From NCBI GenBank assembly GCA_000507305.1, contig DF239237.1, positions 165,435 through 229,434 of the forward strand: a stretch of DNA of 64,000 nt, written 5' to 3'. The translations under genes and the position numbers were made by a program. The notes beneath the pieces are model-generated. The model made no database searches and was not told where the DNA came from. It saw only the letters and a list, made by a program, of their open reading frames with translations. This stretch comes from Breviolum minutum Mf 1.05b.01 (lineage: Eukaryota > Sar > Dinophyceae > Suessiales > Symbiodiniaceae). Shown piece after piece: positions 58,701-64,000 of this stretch; position 1 is the stretch's first letter, and each line of letters starts with the position of its first letter.

Positions 58701-61700
58701 GGGACGTGTTTTTCTTGTGTATGTTTTACCAAGTGAGACAATCTCCATCAATCGCTTGACTCCAAAACACACACGGAACCTTTTGAAAAGGCAAGGTCTG
58801 GAACCTCAAAAGAAACAATACAGCCCCAGGCAATCCCCCAGCAACGCCAACTATGGTTTAGGAATCCCGAATCATAGCCTGTTGGTAAAGGTTGCTCGGG
58901 GTGGGTTAAAAAAAGATATATTATGAAACAACCTTATAAGGTTTAAGTAGGGCTGCATTCATCGTGTTTTAAGATGTTTACAAGTTGGTGGTTTTAACCC
59001 ATCTGAAAAATATTAGTCAAAATGGACATCTTCCCCAAGTAATTAGGGGTGAAAATAAAAAATATTTGAAACCACCACCCAGTTTTAACAGGTCATAGTC
59101 ACAGTAGTTTTGCTTGTCCTCTCGTTCCCGCAACACGTTTTTTTGTAAAAAAAAATCTCGGTTTTGGGCCCCCCGACATCCATCATGGGCTCATCATAAG
59201 ATCGTTGCACCCAAAGAGGTACCGAAGTTTCGGTCAAAGCTTCAAAATTGGGAAGATATGGTTTCACATCCTTGGGAGACTAGGGTGGTTCGAATGGATT
59301 TTTGAATGGGAGGTTTTCGATGTGACCACGGATCACATTCAAACATTGGAAATGAAACTCTCTATATATGAGGTAGTCTGTACATAATGGTTGTACAGTT
59401 TAGAACTTAAGGATACACTCCCTCAAAGTAACATAGGCCCTCAAAAATCATGGTTGGAAGATGGCTTTCCTATTGGGATGGCATCTTTTCATAGGCTATG
59501 TTTGGGGAGGGAAAATTCATTTACAACACTTAAAGGATACACACTACTGTAGGATTACATCGCAATCCACTGTTATAATCTAACATAGCTAACTAGAAAA
59601 CCATCAAAGTAGATGCATGTCCTATTGCACTGTCACTTTACCGAGAACAAAACCACAAGCTTGAGGAGCACTCCCAACCTAGAAATCACCCTGATTATAA
59701 CTGGATATAACTCACTCAGGATGTACATCCGCTTGCACTTGCAGCGTTTAGGGGTTAGGGGGGGCCATCTTAAAATGAGACGAAAAAGGGTCACAACAAA
59801 GCGAGGCCAACACTTGTGATAGCAGTGTGGAGCACCCTGCTGGAAACGCGTTTATAACGGTTCTTCGCGAGGTTAAACAGACTCCTTCAATCAGTAGAAT
59901 CTCCATTAAGCCAACAAAAGCCGGTCACTTACTTCCTAACTGCTAAACAACTAAAGAAGGAGACTGTTAAAACAATGTGAAGGCAATTCCCAAAGCAAAG
60001 GCAACCATGATATAAATTGGTGATGTAGCTAAAAGTACTTTGTCGGTTGAATAAAACACTTTCAAACCAAACATGTTGACAGTCATACTGAAAATCTTCC
60101 TAGGCCTCCAAATAGCTCTATCGTTTTTATGGTGTTTATAAAAAAAACATGGGGACCATGTGTAGTATTCCAAAATATTCCAAATATCAATTGTGGGGTT
60201 AATTGTTTTGAGTCACCTCCATTCTTCCGTTCACAAACCTTCCAAGCATCCAAACAGGGTGTCCCATCGATCACGTCCAAACCGGCCAATACCAAGATGC
60301 CTTCAGACGCCTGCATGAGAACCCATAGGATCCATGTATGGTCCGTATATTTACCTACATTGTGGTTGATTTTTGATGGTAAAATATGGTAAATGTAGGT
60401 AAAATATAGACCATTCCCATGGATCCGTTATGGGTAACATCTTGCACCAAAAAACGAATTTCAGATAGAGATCCTGGGGTCCCATGACTCCACCTTGAGG
60501 GGCGAACTAACCCCAGGGAAAAGCATTTGTAAGGCATTAAAACCATAGCTCCATTTAAAGCCGATAGGTGTCCACCTTGTAAAACTTCAATGAAAGGCCT
60601 TTTGAGGGTGGGAATCCCTCATACCAAATAAGATGGATTTCCACCACTGATCCCACATTTGTGGGGCAACCTAGCAGTAGCCTCACAACAACATGAGTTT
60701 CCAAACAATTGCAGGGTAAACAAACATAGCCATACGGAAAAAGACATGTTTATTCAAGTGAGTGCCATCAAAAAACTGGCGGACGTTCAAGTGCTACTTC
60801 GGTACAAAAAATCACAACTGGTTCCGGTAGGATGAGTGCAGAAGTTGCGTAAAGTACTGTAGTTGTTTGGACAACTTGTGACGATGGATTTCCCCGAAAA
60901 GGTATAGTTCGAGTATTGGCGCTTCAATGTAAATTTTGTGTTTTTGGTGAATTTGCAACAACTTTGTCATCATTTGTGTATTCATTTTTTCTGGTATTGA
61001 AGATTGTATTAGTGTATTTGATGTACTTTGCAGCGACGAATCCGCCAAACTGAAACCCCTTAGATGGTTGATGCCCCACAATTGAAGAAGAAAGTCCCCG
61101 TTTCCATAATTTTCCAATCATCTGGCCAAATTATAAATCTATAATATTTCACCAACCTAGATTTCCCTGAAATAAGGGGATTTCCCGTTCTCAGCTACCT
61201 TTCGGGGTGAGGTCGTGTGAGGTCACGATAATTTGACCAGAATCATCATCTTTTGTGTTTTGTTTTCTCAGAGTTTTGGAGCCGTAGGCCGTTGGGTGTT
61301 ATTCAACTTGGGCCAATCATACTGTTGATGGCAACCAGAAATCCGGTAAATTCACCAGTTGAGGTTGGTACTTCATCGCATTATTTTACAGTTTTTTATG
61401 ACCATCCCAGGTGGTTGGCCTTGGGATTTCTGAACCGTCAACAATATGACCCCCCCCCCGTTTTTGAAAGACATCAACATGGAAATGGCCCTGTCACCCC
61501 AAGGCTCTTGAGAATTTGAATAAATTAAGCTTCACATTACACTGTTGCGGTTCCTTGGGCAAAGCATCCCAAAACATAAACATATAAAATTCAAAATGTA
61601 AAAATGAATCAATATATCATAAATATACATAAATAATGGACAAAATAGTAAGAAAAAACTATCAACTGGTTGTGACATATATCAATATATAGATATACAC

Positions 61701-63804
61701 AATAACAAACACAATATAAACAATACCTATCAACTGGTTATACCTACATTTTGAATACCATCAACCAAAAACTCAGTCCGTTAACGCTTAACGCCGGTAC
61801 TTTTCGGTGCCGACACCTTAACCTCCACAACCTTTGCTAAGGATAAACCAATCGGATTGGGACGATGTGGTGTCCTGAGAATCAACCAAACGTCAACAAA
61901 GTCACTGGAAAAATCCAATTATCTCTGTTGCATATTATTTGTCAGGGTGTATATAAACTCCTTATATTTTGGGGATGTTCACTCATCCCACAATTTTAGT
62001 AGGGAATCCTGTATAATGCGTACTTAAACCCCTACTATAAGGTTAATGACCATCCTGGATGCTTACCATACAACAACGATGGGAGTTTAGACCCCAGCAC
62101 ATGTGATATGTGGCGAATTTTTCCAAACAGCTGTGTGAGAGAACTGGAGAGTTACAGGCAAAAACCTTTTTTGAACGTGTGTTTCTGAGGAGTTATGTCG
62201 ACATTGTCACAAATGATTGAACACACATAAATCATGCCATGGTGATTTATTTACATACAGCAGCGCTTACTTAGCCAAAAGACCATTGAATAAACAATTT
62301 CACGTTGTTTTTGTTGATCATGTAACCCCCCAAAAAGTTTCAAGGTTAGCCAATGGCTGAGTCAGGCAGGTAGAAGAAAACAAGAAACGAACACTAAACA
62401 AACAACATCGAACAGCAACTCCACTTGAATTCCGCTATGGAAGGATCTCCTACTTTAACAAAATGACCCCCAGTTGATTGGCGGTTCACCTTTTAAATGC
62501 TGGGCAAAAAAATGATCGGTGCTTGGAATCCCATTGGGCAATTCAACATATTCACTATCTCAGGGTGTGTAGATACTCCCTAAAACTAACAGCAAAAAAA
62601 CCCTAAAAATGAGGCATCCCAAAAGGAAATTAGTATTCCAACCATTCATTTTCACGTGCGAACTGTTGGTTTCAGGGAGGGTAACCGTCACTCAGACTTG
62701 AAAAAAACATAGCTTCGTTAAATATTCGAGTTCAATTTTTTCTCGAACTCTCGACATCCATCTCCATCCCCTTAACTACCATGAGCCCCCAAAACCATAA
62801 AACATAAAGGTTTTTTTTGGCCACCTAAAAAAACAGGCTTTATATTCACACCCTGAAAAACCTCTAAAACATGTATAGGTTTTGGGGGCATTTCAGAATC
62901 TCAGCTCCAATGCAATCTCAGTTTCCGACACGCCAAGACCCCAACACGCAATTCAGGACAACGTGGAGGTGCTACTTTCATACAAAGGCCTTGCCATAGT
63001 GGTACACGGCCCTGTTGTTGCACACGCCGCGCCAAACCTGTGGGGATTTTGTTCCTGTTTTCAAACAACGAAAAAAAACACGCAGCCAAACTTGTTGGTG
63101 GTTGAACCAACCCATCTGCAAAAAAATATGTTCTTCAAATTGTATCATTTTCCCAGCTAGGGGTGAAAATGAAAAATCTTTGAAACCAACACATAGCAAA
63201 CAATATCAAACAATCGTAATAAAGCGAATGAATGCATGATTGATTTTGGGAATGGGACCCGATATTATGAAGCTCCACACTGATTGGTTGGGAGTTGACA
63301 AATCTATGATCTCAAACCGCCCATGTTTTCTTATGTGCTGCTCACCTCCAGATTGCATGTTGGATATATTTTGTTTACGTGGCACATCAAAATCAGTTCA
63401 AAACTCCAACACCTTGATTCACTAATCTATATTGATATTTAAACCCGAAGGATCCGAACGTCTCACCGAACCTCAGATGGTGAGCGGTTGGGGTGTATTT
63501 CATCACCTCCGAAACGAAAGGTATTTAAAGGTTCCATGAAACCATTCTCCGTTTCGGTGATTGGATCCCTAGGGAAACATGATTGATATTGCGTATGGAA
63601 GAAATGCCGACTAACCAGCCGAAACACGGAAAGATGAAACCAGTGAGATGCTCCATCGAACACATGACAGCACAGGATCTCTGAACAATCAGCAGCATCA
63701 GGTTTTCTCTGGCTTCCCACGAGTCCTTCTGCCCAAAGCGCCAAGAAACTTTTGGGTTGACGCAAGGTGTTGGTGTTCTCGTGAAACACGTACAAGACCC
63801 AAAC
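48130..63804 (-). CDS. TRMO: TRMO/TsaA-type tRNA (m6t6A37) methyltransferase, 14 exons seen, 5' end outside the window
   Basis: The family uses S-adenosylmethionine to methylate N6 of the t6A base at position 37 of ANN-reading tRNAs. Exons read by eye (minus strand, 5' to 3'): 63804-63726, 62989-62926, 61874-61817, 60310-60251, 59270-59178, 57974-57882, 56496-56394, 54897-54843, 53727-53636, 52798-52739, 51725-51604, 51158-51093, 50331-50242, 48189-48130 (TGA). All junction phases agree and give 364 residues. Family motifs occur in the right order: WVLYVFHENTN, VAPPR, TPHRPNPIGLS, GLDVIDGTPCL, DVKPYLP, VVWSEKA, HLREAIVETLALDIRS and GDLWFHQLHIKYS. The N-terminal strand and its PRQ region must lie upstream of 64000. 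The last four or five exons go past the usual family end and are less certain. Three introns seem to start with GA and one with GC or GA. No frame break is seen in the family domain. Confidence 0.72.
48240..48379. mobile_element. Family K element, near consensus
   Basis: ACAAGGTGGGCCCCCTATCA pairs with CTGGTAGGGGCCCACCTTGT; lies in the last predicted TRMO intron. Confidence 0.82.
48496..48618. mobile_element. Foldback element, family H
   Basis: ACCCTAAGAATCCAGGTACA at the left; GGTGTCCGGATTCTCAGGG at the right. Confidence 0.78.
48666..48794. mobile_element. Foldback element, family G
   Basis: CTGCGATGTCCAAAGAAGGT at the left; TACCATGGACATCCCAGTA at the right. Confidence 0.7.
48901..49115. 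mobile_element. Family M element split by a family B insertion
   Basis: CTGAGCAGTGATCGAAACCC to GGTTTAATAGGGATCCCTAT, then B (48955-49060), then GATCCCTATAACACTGGGTA. Confidence 0.65.
48955..49060. mobile_element. Foldback element, family B, GGGACAGG arms (inside M)
   Basis: GGGACAGGTATTTACCTA pairs with TAGGTAAATATACCTGTCCC. Confidence 0.8.
49123..49213. mobile_element. Family B element, right arm diverged
   Basis: ACCCATACCGTCCATGTATG at the left; CCAAATGTCGGTAAAC at the right. Confidence 0.65.
49214..50241. other. Intron DNA, nothing recognised
   Basis: AT-rich; a GC-richer patch at 49225-49350 has short open frames only. Confidence 0.35.
50660..50793. mobile_element. Family P element
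   Basis: ACCCTAGACGTCCAAGTCAT at the left matches the reverse of 7744-7881; GAGATGTGAATGTGGGTTCA inside. Confidence 0.6.
51275..51425. repeat. Family N repeat
   Basis: TTAGATTTGCCTGTTGGGTG, CTTCTCCCAAATGGTGAG and GTGACGAATCCCATGGG; compare 16790 and 58474. Confidence 0.5.
51747..51844. mobile_element. Foldback element, family A, 21 bases upstream of a predicted exon
   Basis: CTAGTTGGTGGTTTCAACCC to GAAACCACCACCCAG; near consensus. Confidence 0.85.
52016..52178. mobile_element. Family G element with internal duplication
   Basis: GTACTTGGATGTTCCAGCAA at the left, ACTTCCTGAGACATCCAAGT at the right; AGTAAATGG(A/G)TTGTAACC occurs twice inside. Confidence 0.75.
52351..52473. mobile_element. Foldback element, family D
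   Basis: TACTGTTGATTTTGTTAGAA at the left, GGATTTCTTCCATCAACAGT at the right. Confidence 0.78.
52567..52683. mobile_element. Foldback element, family L, CAGCTGGAAC / CGGCTGGAAC arms
   Basis: TACACCCCCGAAGATTAACA pairs with CGTTAATCTTCGGGGTA; 55 bases inside the donor of the exon at 52739. Confidence 0.82.
52834..52971. mobile_element. Family K element
   Basis: ACAAGGTGGGCCCCTACAAT pairs with CTGGTAGGGGACCACCTTGT; a GC-richer insert (CGGCCGAAAGTACG) near the left. Confidence 0.76.
53045..53135. mobile_element. Family B element, left arm diverged
   Basis: GATGGTAAATTAGTAGGTAA and ATACCATACGTGAATCTTAT. Confidence 0.5.
53505..53560. repeat. Family T repeat
   Basis: ATGAAGGTTTTGACCCCCCA then ATATATGGGTGAAACAACCC. 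Confidence 0.5.
53636..53727 (-). CDS. TRMO: TRMO-like exon: last family strand
   Basis: The 92-base exon lies between CTGCAG|G and GAAG|GTAAAC. It continues KYSLLCAG and then MPMVRVESLEP, which fits the last strands of TrmO. Most relatives would stop soon after this point. Confidence 0.55.
53764..53906. mobile_element. Foldback element, family W, with internal repeats
   Basis: TAGGATTCTTAAGGGGG pairs with CCCCCTTAAGAATCCTA; TTCCCCTTATCTTCCC occurs twice between them. Confidence 0.7.
54030..54172. mobile_element. Family M element
   Basis: GGTTTAATAAGGATCCTTAT, AATTGGGTAGTTG and TATAACCTAAACAACCAGGG; ends GTGGCTCAAT. Confidence 0.68.
54366..54632. mobile_element. Family E element split by a family F insertion
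   Basis: CCCTCCGGGACTGCATTAAC at the left and TGTTAGTTTACCAGAAGGTA at the right flank F at 54423-54560. Confidence 0.72.
54423..54560. mobile_element. Foldback element, family F (inside E), near-perfect arms
   Basis: TTTCTGGTTCCCCTTAATAG pairs with TTAAGGGGAACCAGAAA; GGTGATATATAATCCCCCAA inside. Confidence 0.88.
54843..54897 (-). CDS. TRMO: TRMO-like exon: GSVFFTGDLWFHQLHI
   Basis: The 55-base exon sits behind a pyrimidine-rich acceptor CTCTTTTTCAG. It reads as the beta-strand pair GDLxFHxLxI of the family C-terminal domain. Donor AA|GTTCCT. Confidence 0.6.
55013..55101. mobile_element. Family B element, diverged
   Basis: TTTCATGTGTGGTACATTTA at the left, AATATACGTTACATGAATGA at the right. 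Confidence 0.6.
55166..55272. mobile_element. Foldback element, family E
   Basis: CACTCTGGCAAACGAACATA at the left, TTGTTAGTTTACTAGAGGGT at the right. Confidence 0.78.
55368..55611. repeat. Minisatellite, 13-17 base units around CACATAGAGTGGTC
   Basis: About 16 units with GGTC, GCTC and GGAC variants. Most spacing is 15 bases, so every frame is open and reads as 5-residue repeats on the minus strand. Confidence 0.9.
55908..56005. mobile_element. Foldback element, family A
   Basis: CTAGTTGGTGGTTTCAACCC to CGAAACCACCACGTAG. Confidence 0.85.
56285..56380. repeat. Family T repeat
   Basis: GGGTTTTACAACCCTCCAAT, ATATGGGTGAAATAACCTCT and GGATTCCCATGG. Confidence 0.5.
56394..56496 (-). CDS. TRMO: TRMO-like exon: HLREAIVETLALDIRS
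   Basis: The 103-base exon carries the LREaIvevLalDiRS block of the family C-terminal domain, followed by a basic tail KQRHPNPQRGG. Acceptor ACTTAG|A, donor CACCG|GTTAAA. Confidence 0.66.
56573..56670. mobile_element. Foldback element, family A
   Basis: CTGGTTGGTGGTTTCAACCC to TTGAAACCACCACCTAG; AACAA/ACAAA flanks. Confidence 0.86.
56683..56785. mobile_element. Foldback element, family X (single copy here)
   Basis: CCTCCCATAATCATGGTTCA pairs with TGAACCATGATTGTGGGAG. Confidence 0.72.
57224..57352. mobile_element. Family B element with an extra unit
   Basis: AACCCATCCCATCCATGTCA at the left, CCATGGATGCGTAATGGGTA at the right; AATGTAGG occurs twice in a row. Confidence 0.72.
57462..57547. 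mobile_element. Foldback element, C/E-like, CCCTCCAGGGAATTAACATA
   Basis: The left end pairs with TATGTTAGTTCCCTGAAGGG; AAAATCATCTTCAAAA inside. Confidence 0.75.
57604..57702. repeat. Tandem pair of about 40 bases
   Basis: TTGGATCACTGTACGGCATA and TTGGATCAAAGTACAGCATA, each followed by CTTATATAAATAC. Confidence 0.75.
57780..57832. repeat. Half family B element
   Basis: TACATTTACCATGTAAATAA and TACAATCATCCCATGGATCC. Confidence 0.45.
57882..57974 (-). CDS. TRMO: TRMO-like exon: VVWSEKA and acidic helix
   Basis: The 93-base exon matches the V-x-W/F-S-x-x-A helix that follows the TsaA core in TrmO. It ends in an EEELKE helix. The donor is GC (GAG|GCG) or GA three bases earlier; there is no GT in phase. 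Confidence 0.55.
58036..58158. mobile_element. Family B element
   Basis: CAATACGGATCCCAAATGGG at the left; ATACCAGTCCCATGGACCCT at the right. Confidence 0.65.
58190..58302. mobile_element. Family B element, diverged
   Basis: CCTGTCCCATGGAGGCATAT at the left; ATACCAATTCCATTGATCTT at the right. Confidence 0.5.
58474..58570. repeat. Family N repeat
   Basis: TTGGATTTGCTTGTTGGATG, CACCTTCTCCCAAACGATGG and GTGATGAATCCCATG. Confidence 0.55.
58620..58705. mobile_element. Family C element, right end decayed
   Basis: CCCCTGAAAACTAACATGTC at the left; GGTTGGAAAATGACAATTTC inside. Confidence 0.55.
58981..59082. mobile_element. Foldback element, family A
   Basis: CAAGTTGGTGGTTTTAACCC to TTTGAAACCACCACCCAG. 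Confidence 0.82.
59178..59270 (-). CDS. TRMO: TRMO-like exon: DVKPYLP...PLWVQ
   Basis: The 93-base exon, 31 codons in phase 0, starts with DVKPYLP and reaches a P-x-W-V block, as in family members. Acceptor CCCAAG|G, donor GAT|GTCGGG. Confidence 0.65.
59413..59511. mobile_element. Foldback element, family C
   Basis: ACACTCCCTCAAAGTAACAT at the left, ATAGGCTATGTTTGGGGAGG at the right. Confidence 0.7.
59512..60235. other. Intron DNA, nothing recognised
   Basis: Mixed DNA between two TRMO-like exons; no paired arms found. Confidence 0.4.
60251..60310 (-). CDS. TRMO: TRMO-like exon: GLDVIDGTPCL
   Basis: The 60-base exon follows ATGCAG and encodes the GLDxxDGTPxL strand. GGATG occurs at both intron ends (60244-60252 and 59266-59272), so the junction can slide, but only a GA donor restores LDVKPYLP. 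A family B element ends 9 bases upstream of the acceptor. Confidence 0.68.
60320..60437. mobile_element. Foldback element, family B, next to a TRMO acceptor
   Basis: ACCCATAGGATCCATGTATG at the left, CCATGGATCCGTTATGGGTA at the right. Confidence 0.8.
60480..60585. repeat. Family K remnant
   Basis: CACCTTGAGGGGC and TAGGTGTCCACCTTGTAAAA. Confidence 0.4.
61130..61238. repeat. Family O repeat
   Basis: TTTCACCAACCTAGATTTCC and GGTGAGGTCGTGTGAGGTCA, as at 46155-46310. Confidence 0.45.
61318..61446. mobile_element. Foldback element, family D
   Basis: TACTGTTGATGGCAACCAGA at the left, GGGATTTCTGAACCGTCAAC at the right. Confidence 0.78.
61817..61874 (-). CDS. TRMO: TRMO-like exon: TPHRPNPIGLSLAK
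   Basis: The 58-base exon lies between CTCAG and GTGTCG. It holds the HRPNPIGLS motif, the most diagnostic stretch of the TrmO/YaeB family, where family structures place part of the SAM-binding and active-site wall. Confidence 0.72.
61958..62115 (+). repeat. Family S repeat
   Basis: Same block order as 23491-23660, ending GGGAGTTTAGACCCCAGCAC. Confidence 0.7.
62571..62683. mobile_element. Foldback element, family C
   Basis: ATACTCCCTAAAACTAACAG at the left, TGTTGGTTTCAGGGAGGGTA at the right. Confidence 0.74.
62926..62989 (-). CDS. TRMO: TRMO-like exon: VAPPR...GVLACR
   Basis: The 64-base exon encodes the conserved basic PPR loop and the GVxAxR strand just before the RPNP motif. It ends CG|GAAACT, a GA donor; the split arginine codon is completed by the first G of the next exon. 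Confidence 0.6.
63091..63196. mobile_element. Foldback element, family A
   Basis: CTTGTTGGTGGTTGAACCAA to TTTGAAACCAACACATAG; CCAAA/CAAAC flanks. Confidence 0.72.
63443..63576. mobile_element. Foldback element, family J, CTCACCGAA arms
   Basis: AACCCGAAGGATCCGAACGT at the left; TTTCGGTGATTGGATCCCTA at the right; CACCTCCGAAACG inside, as at 29213. Confidence 0.7.
63726..63804 (-). CDS. TRMO: TRMO-like exon: WVLYVFHENTN core
   Basis: The 79-base exon follows an acceptor TTGTGAG. It holds the W-V-L-x-x-F-H-x-N signature that opens the TsaA core. The donor is read as G|GACTCG; the nearby GTGGGA gives the wrong phase for the next exon. Confidence 0.65.
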
Positions 63805-63848
63805 CTCACAATTTCTCTCAAACAAACGGATTGTTTAAAATGGGAGAA

Positions 63849-63852
63849 GGTG

Positions 63853-63913
<61 letters not shown>

Positions 63914-63955
63914 GACAACAACAACAACAACAGACAACAACAACAACAACAACAG

Positions 63956-64000
<45 letters not shown>
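63849..64000. repeat. CAA trinucleotide array running off the window
   Basis: About 50 CAA units with a few CAGA breaks. On the minus strand it is a TTG-rich tract upstream of the first visible TRMO-like acceptor. Confidence 0.95.

Noticed and set aside
63525-64000. Poly-Leu and poly-Cys frames on the minus strand
   Set aside because: Translation of the CAA array; only the part at 63726-63804 is read as an exon.
1-64000. CRISPR arrays, bacterial operons, rRNA or tRNA genes
   Set aside because: Tandem arrays have no spacers, no operon layout exists, and no tRNA cloverleaf or rRNA stretch was recognised by eye.

Overview
The window looks like nuclear DNA of a dinoflagellate, most likely of the Symbiodiniaceae type; this is inferred, not proven. 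The grounds are very intron-rich genes with exons of 55-165 bases, introns that start with GA or GC as well as GT and often end AG followed by G, genes mostly on one strand, a DNA cytosine methyltransferase-like fragment, and a dense load of short foldback elements. Open frames are short almost everywhere, and the longest ones are simple repeats or shadows of repeats.

Genes. (1) 48130-63804, minus strand: a TRMO/TsaA-type tRNA methyltransferase gene that I could thread by hand through 14 exons whose phases all agree. Its 5' end lies beyond base 64000. It carries a C-terminal extension past the usual family end. (2) About 11645-43161, minus strand: one or two unrecognised genes. There is a coiled-coil start exon pair (43161-42975), a well-phased exon pair at 36510-36102, an exon-like island at 30.3-30.6 kb, and a phased three-exon 3' end with a stop at 11645. 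(3) 2537-2820, minus strand: the C-terminal part of a cytosine-C5 methyltransferase-like frame, apparently interrupted. (4) 5393-5698, plus strand: a possible small cytochrome c oxidase VIIc-like protein. Several other islands look coding but have an undecided strand.

Repeats. Most of the rest is short (85-160 bases) non-autonomous foldback (MITE-like) DNA. I name the families by their ends: A CTAGTTGGTGGTTTCAACCC; B ATCCATGTATGGTATATTTA; C CCCTGAAACTAACATAGCCC; D CTGTTGATGGAAGAAATCCT; E CCCTCTGGTAAACTAACATA; F TTTCTGGTTCCCTTAATAGG; G ACTTGGATGTCCCAGGAAGT; H CCCTAAGAATCCAGGTATGT; I GGATGTTTCCGAAAATAGTG; J CCTAGGGATCCAATCACCTT; K ACAAGGTGGGCCCCTACCAG; L TACACCCTGGAAGATTAACA; M GGTTTAATAGGGATCCTTAT; P ACCCTAGACATCCAAG; R ATACCTAGAACCCAACTGAC; plus looser repeats N, O, S, T, U, W and X. 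None carries a transposase. They nest in one another, fill the introns of the TRMO-like gene, and in one case (36207-36315) make up most of an intron. Simple arrays are an AGTAGC array with one unresolved base (22270-22963), a 15-base minisatellite (55368-55611) and a CAA array that runs off the right edge (63849-64000).

Limits: splice sites, phases and homology were read by eye. Repeat ends are good to about 5 bases. No RNA gene was recognised.
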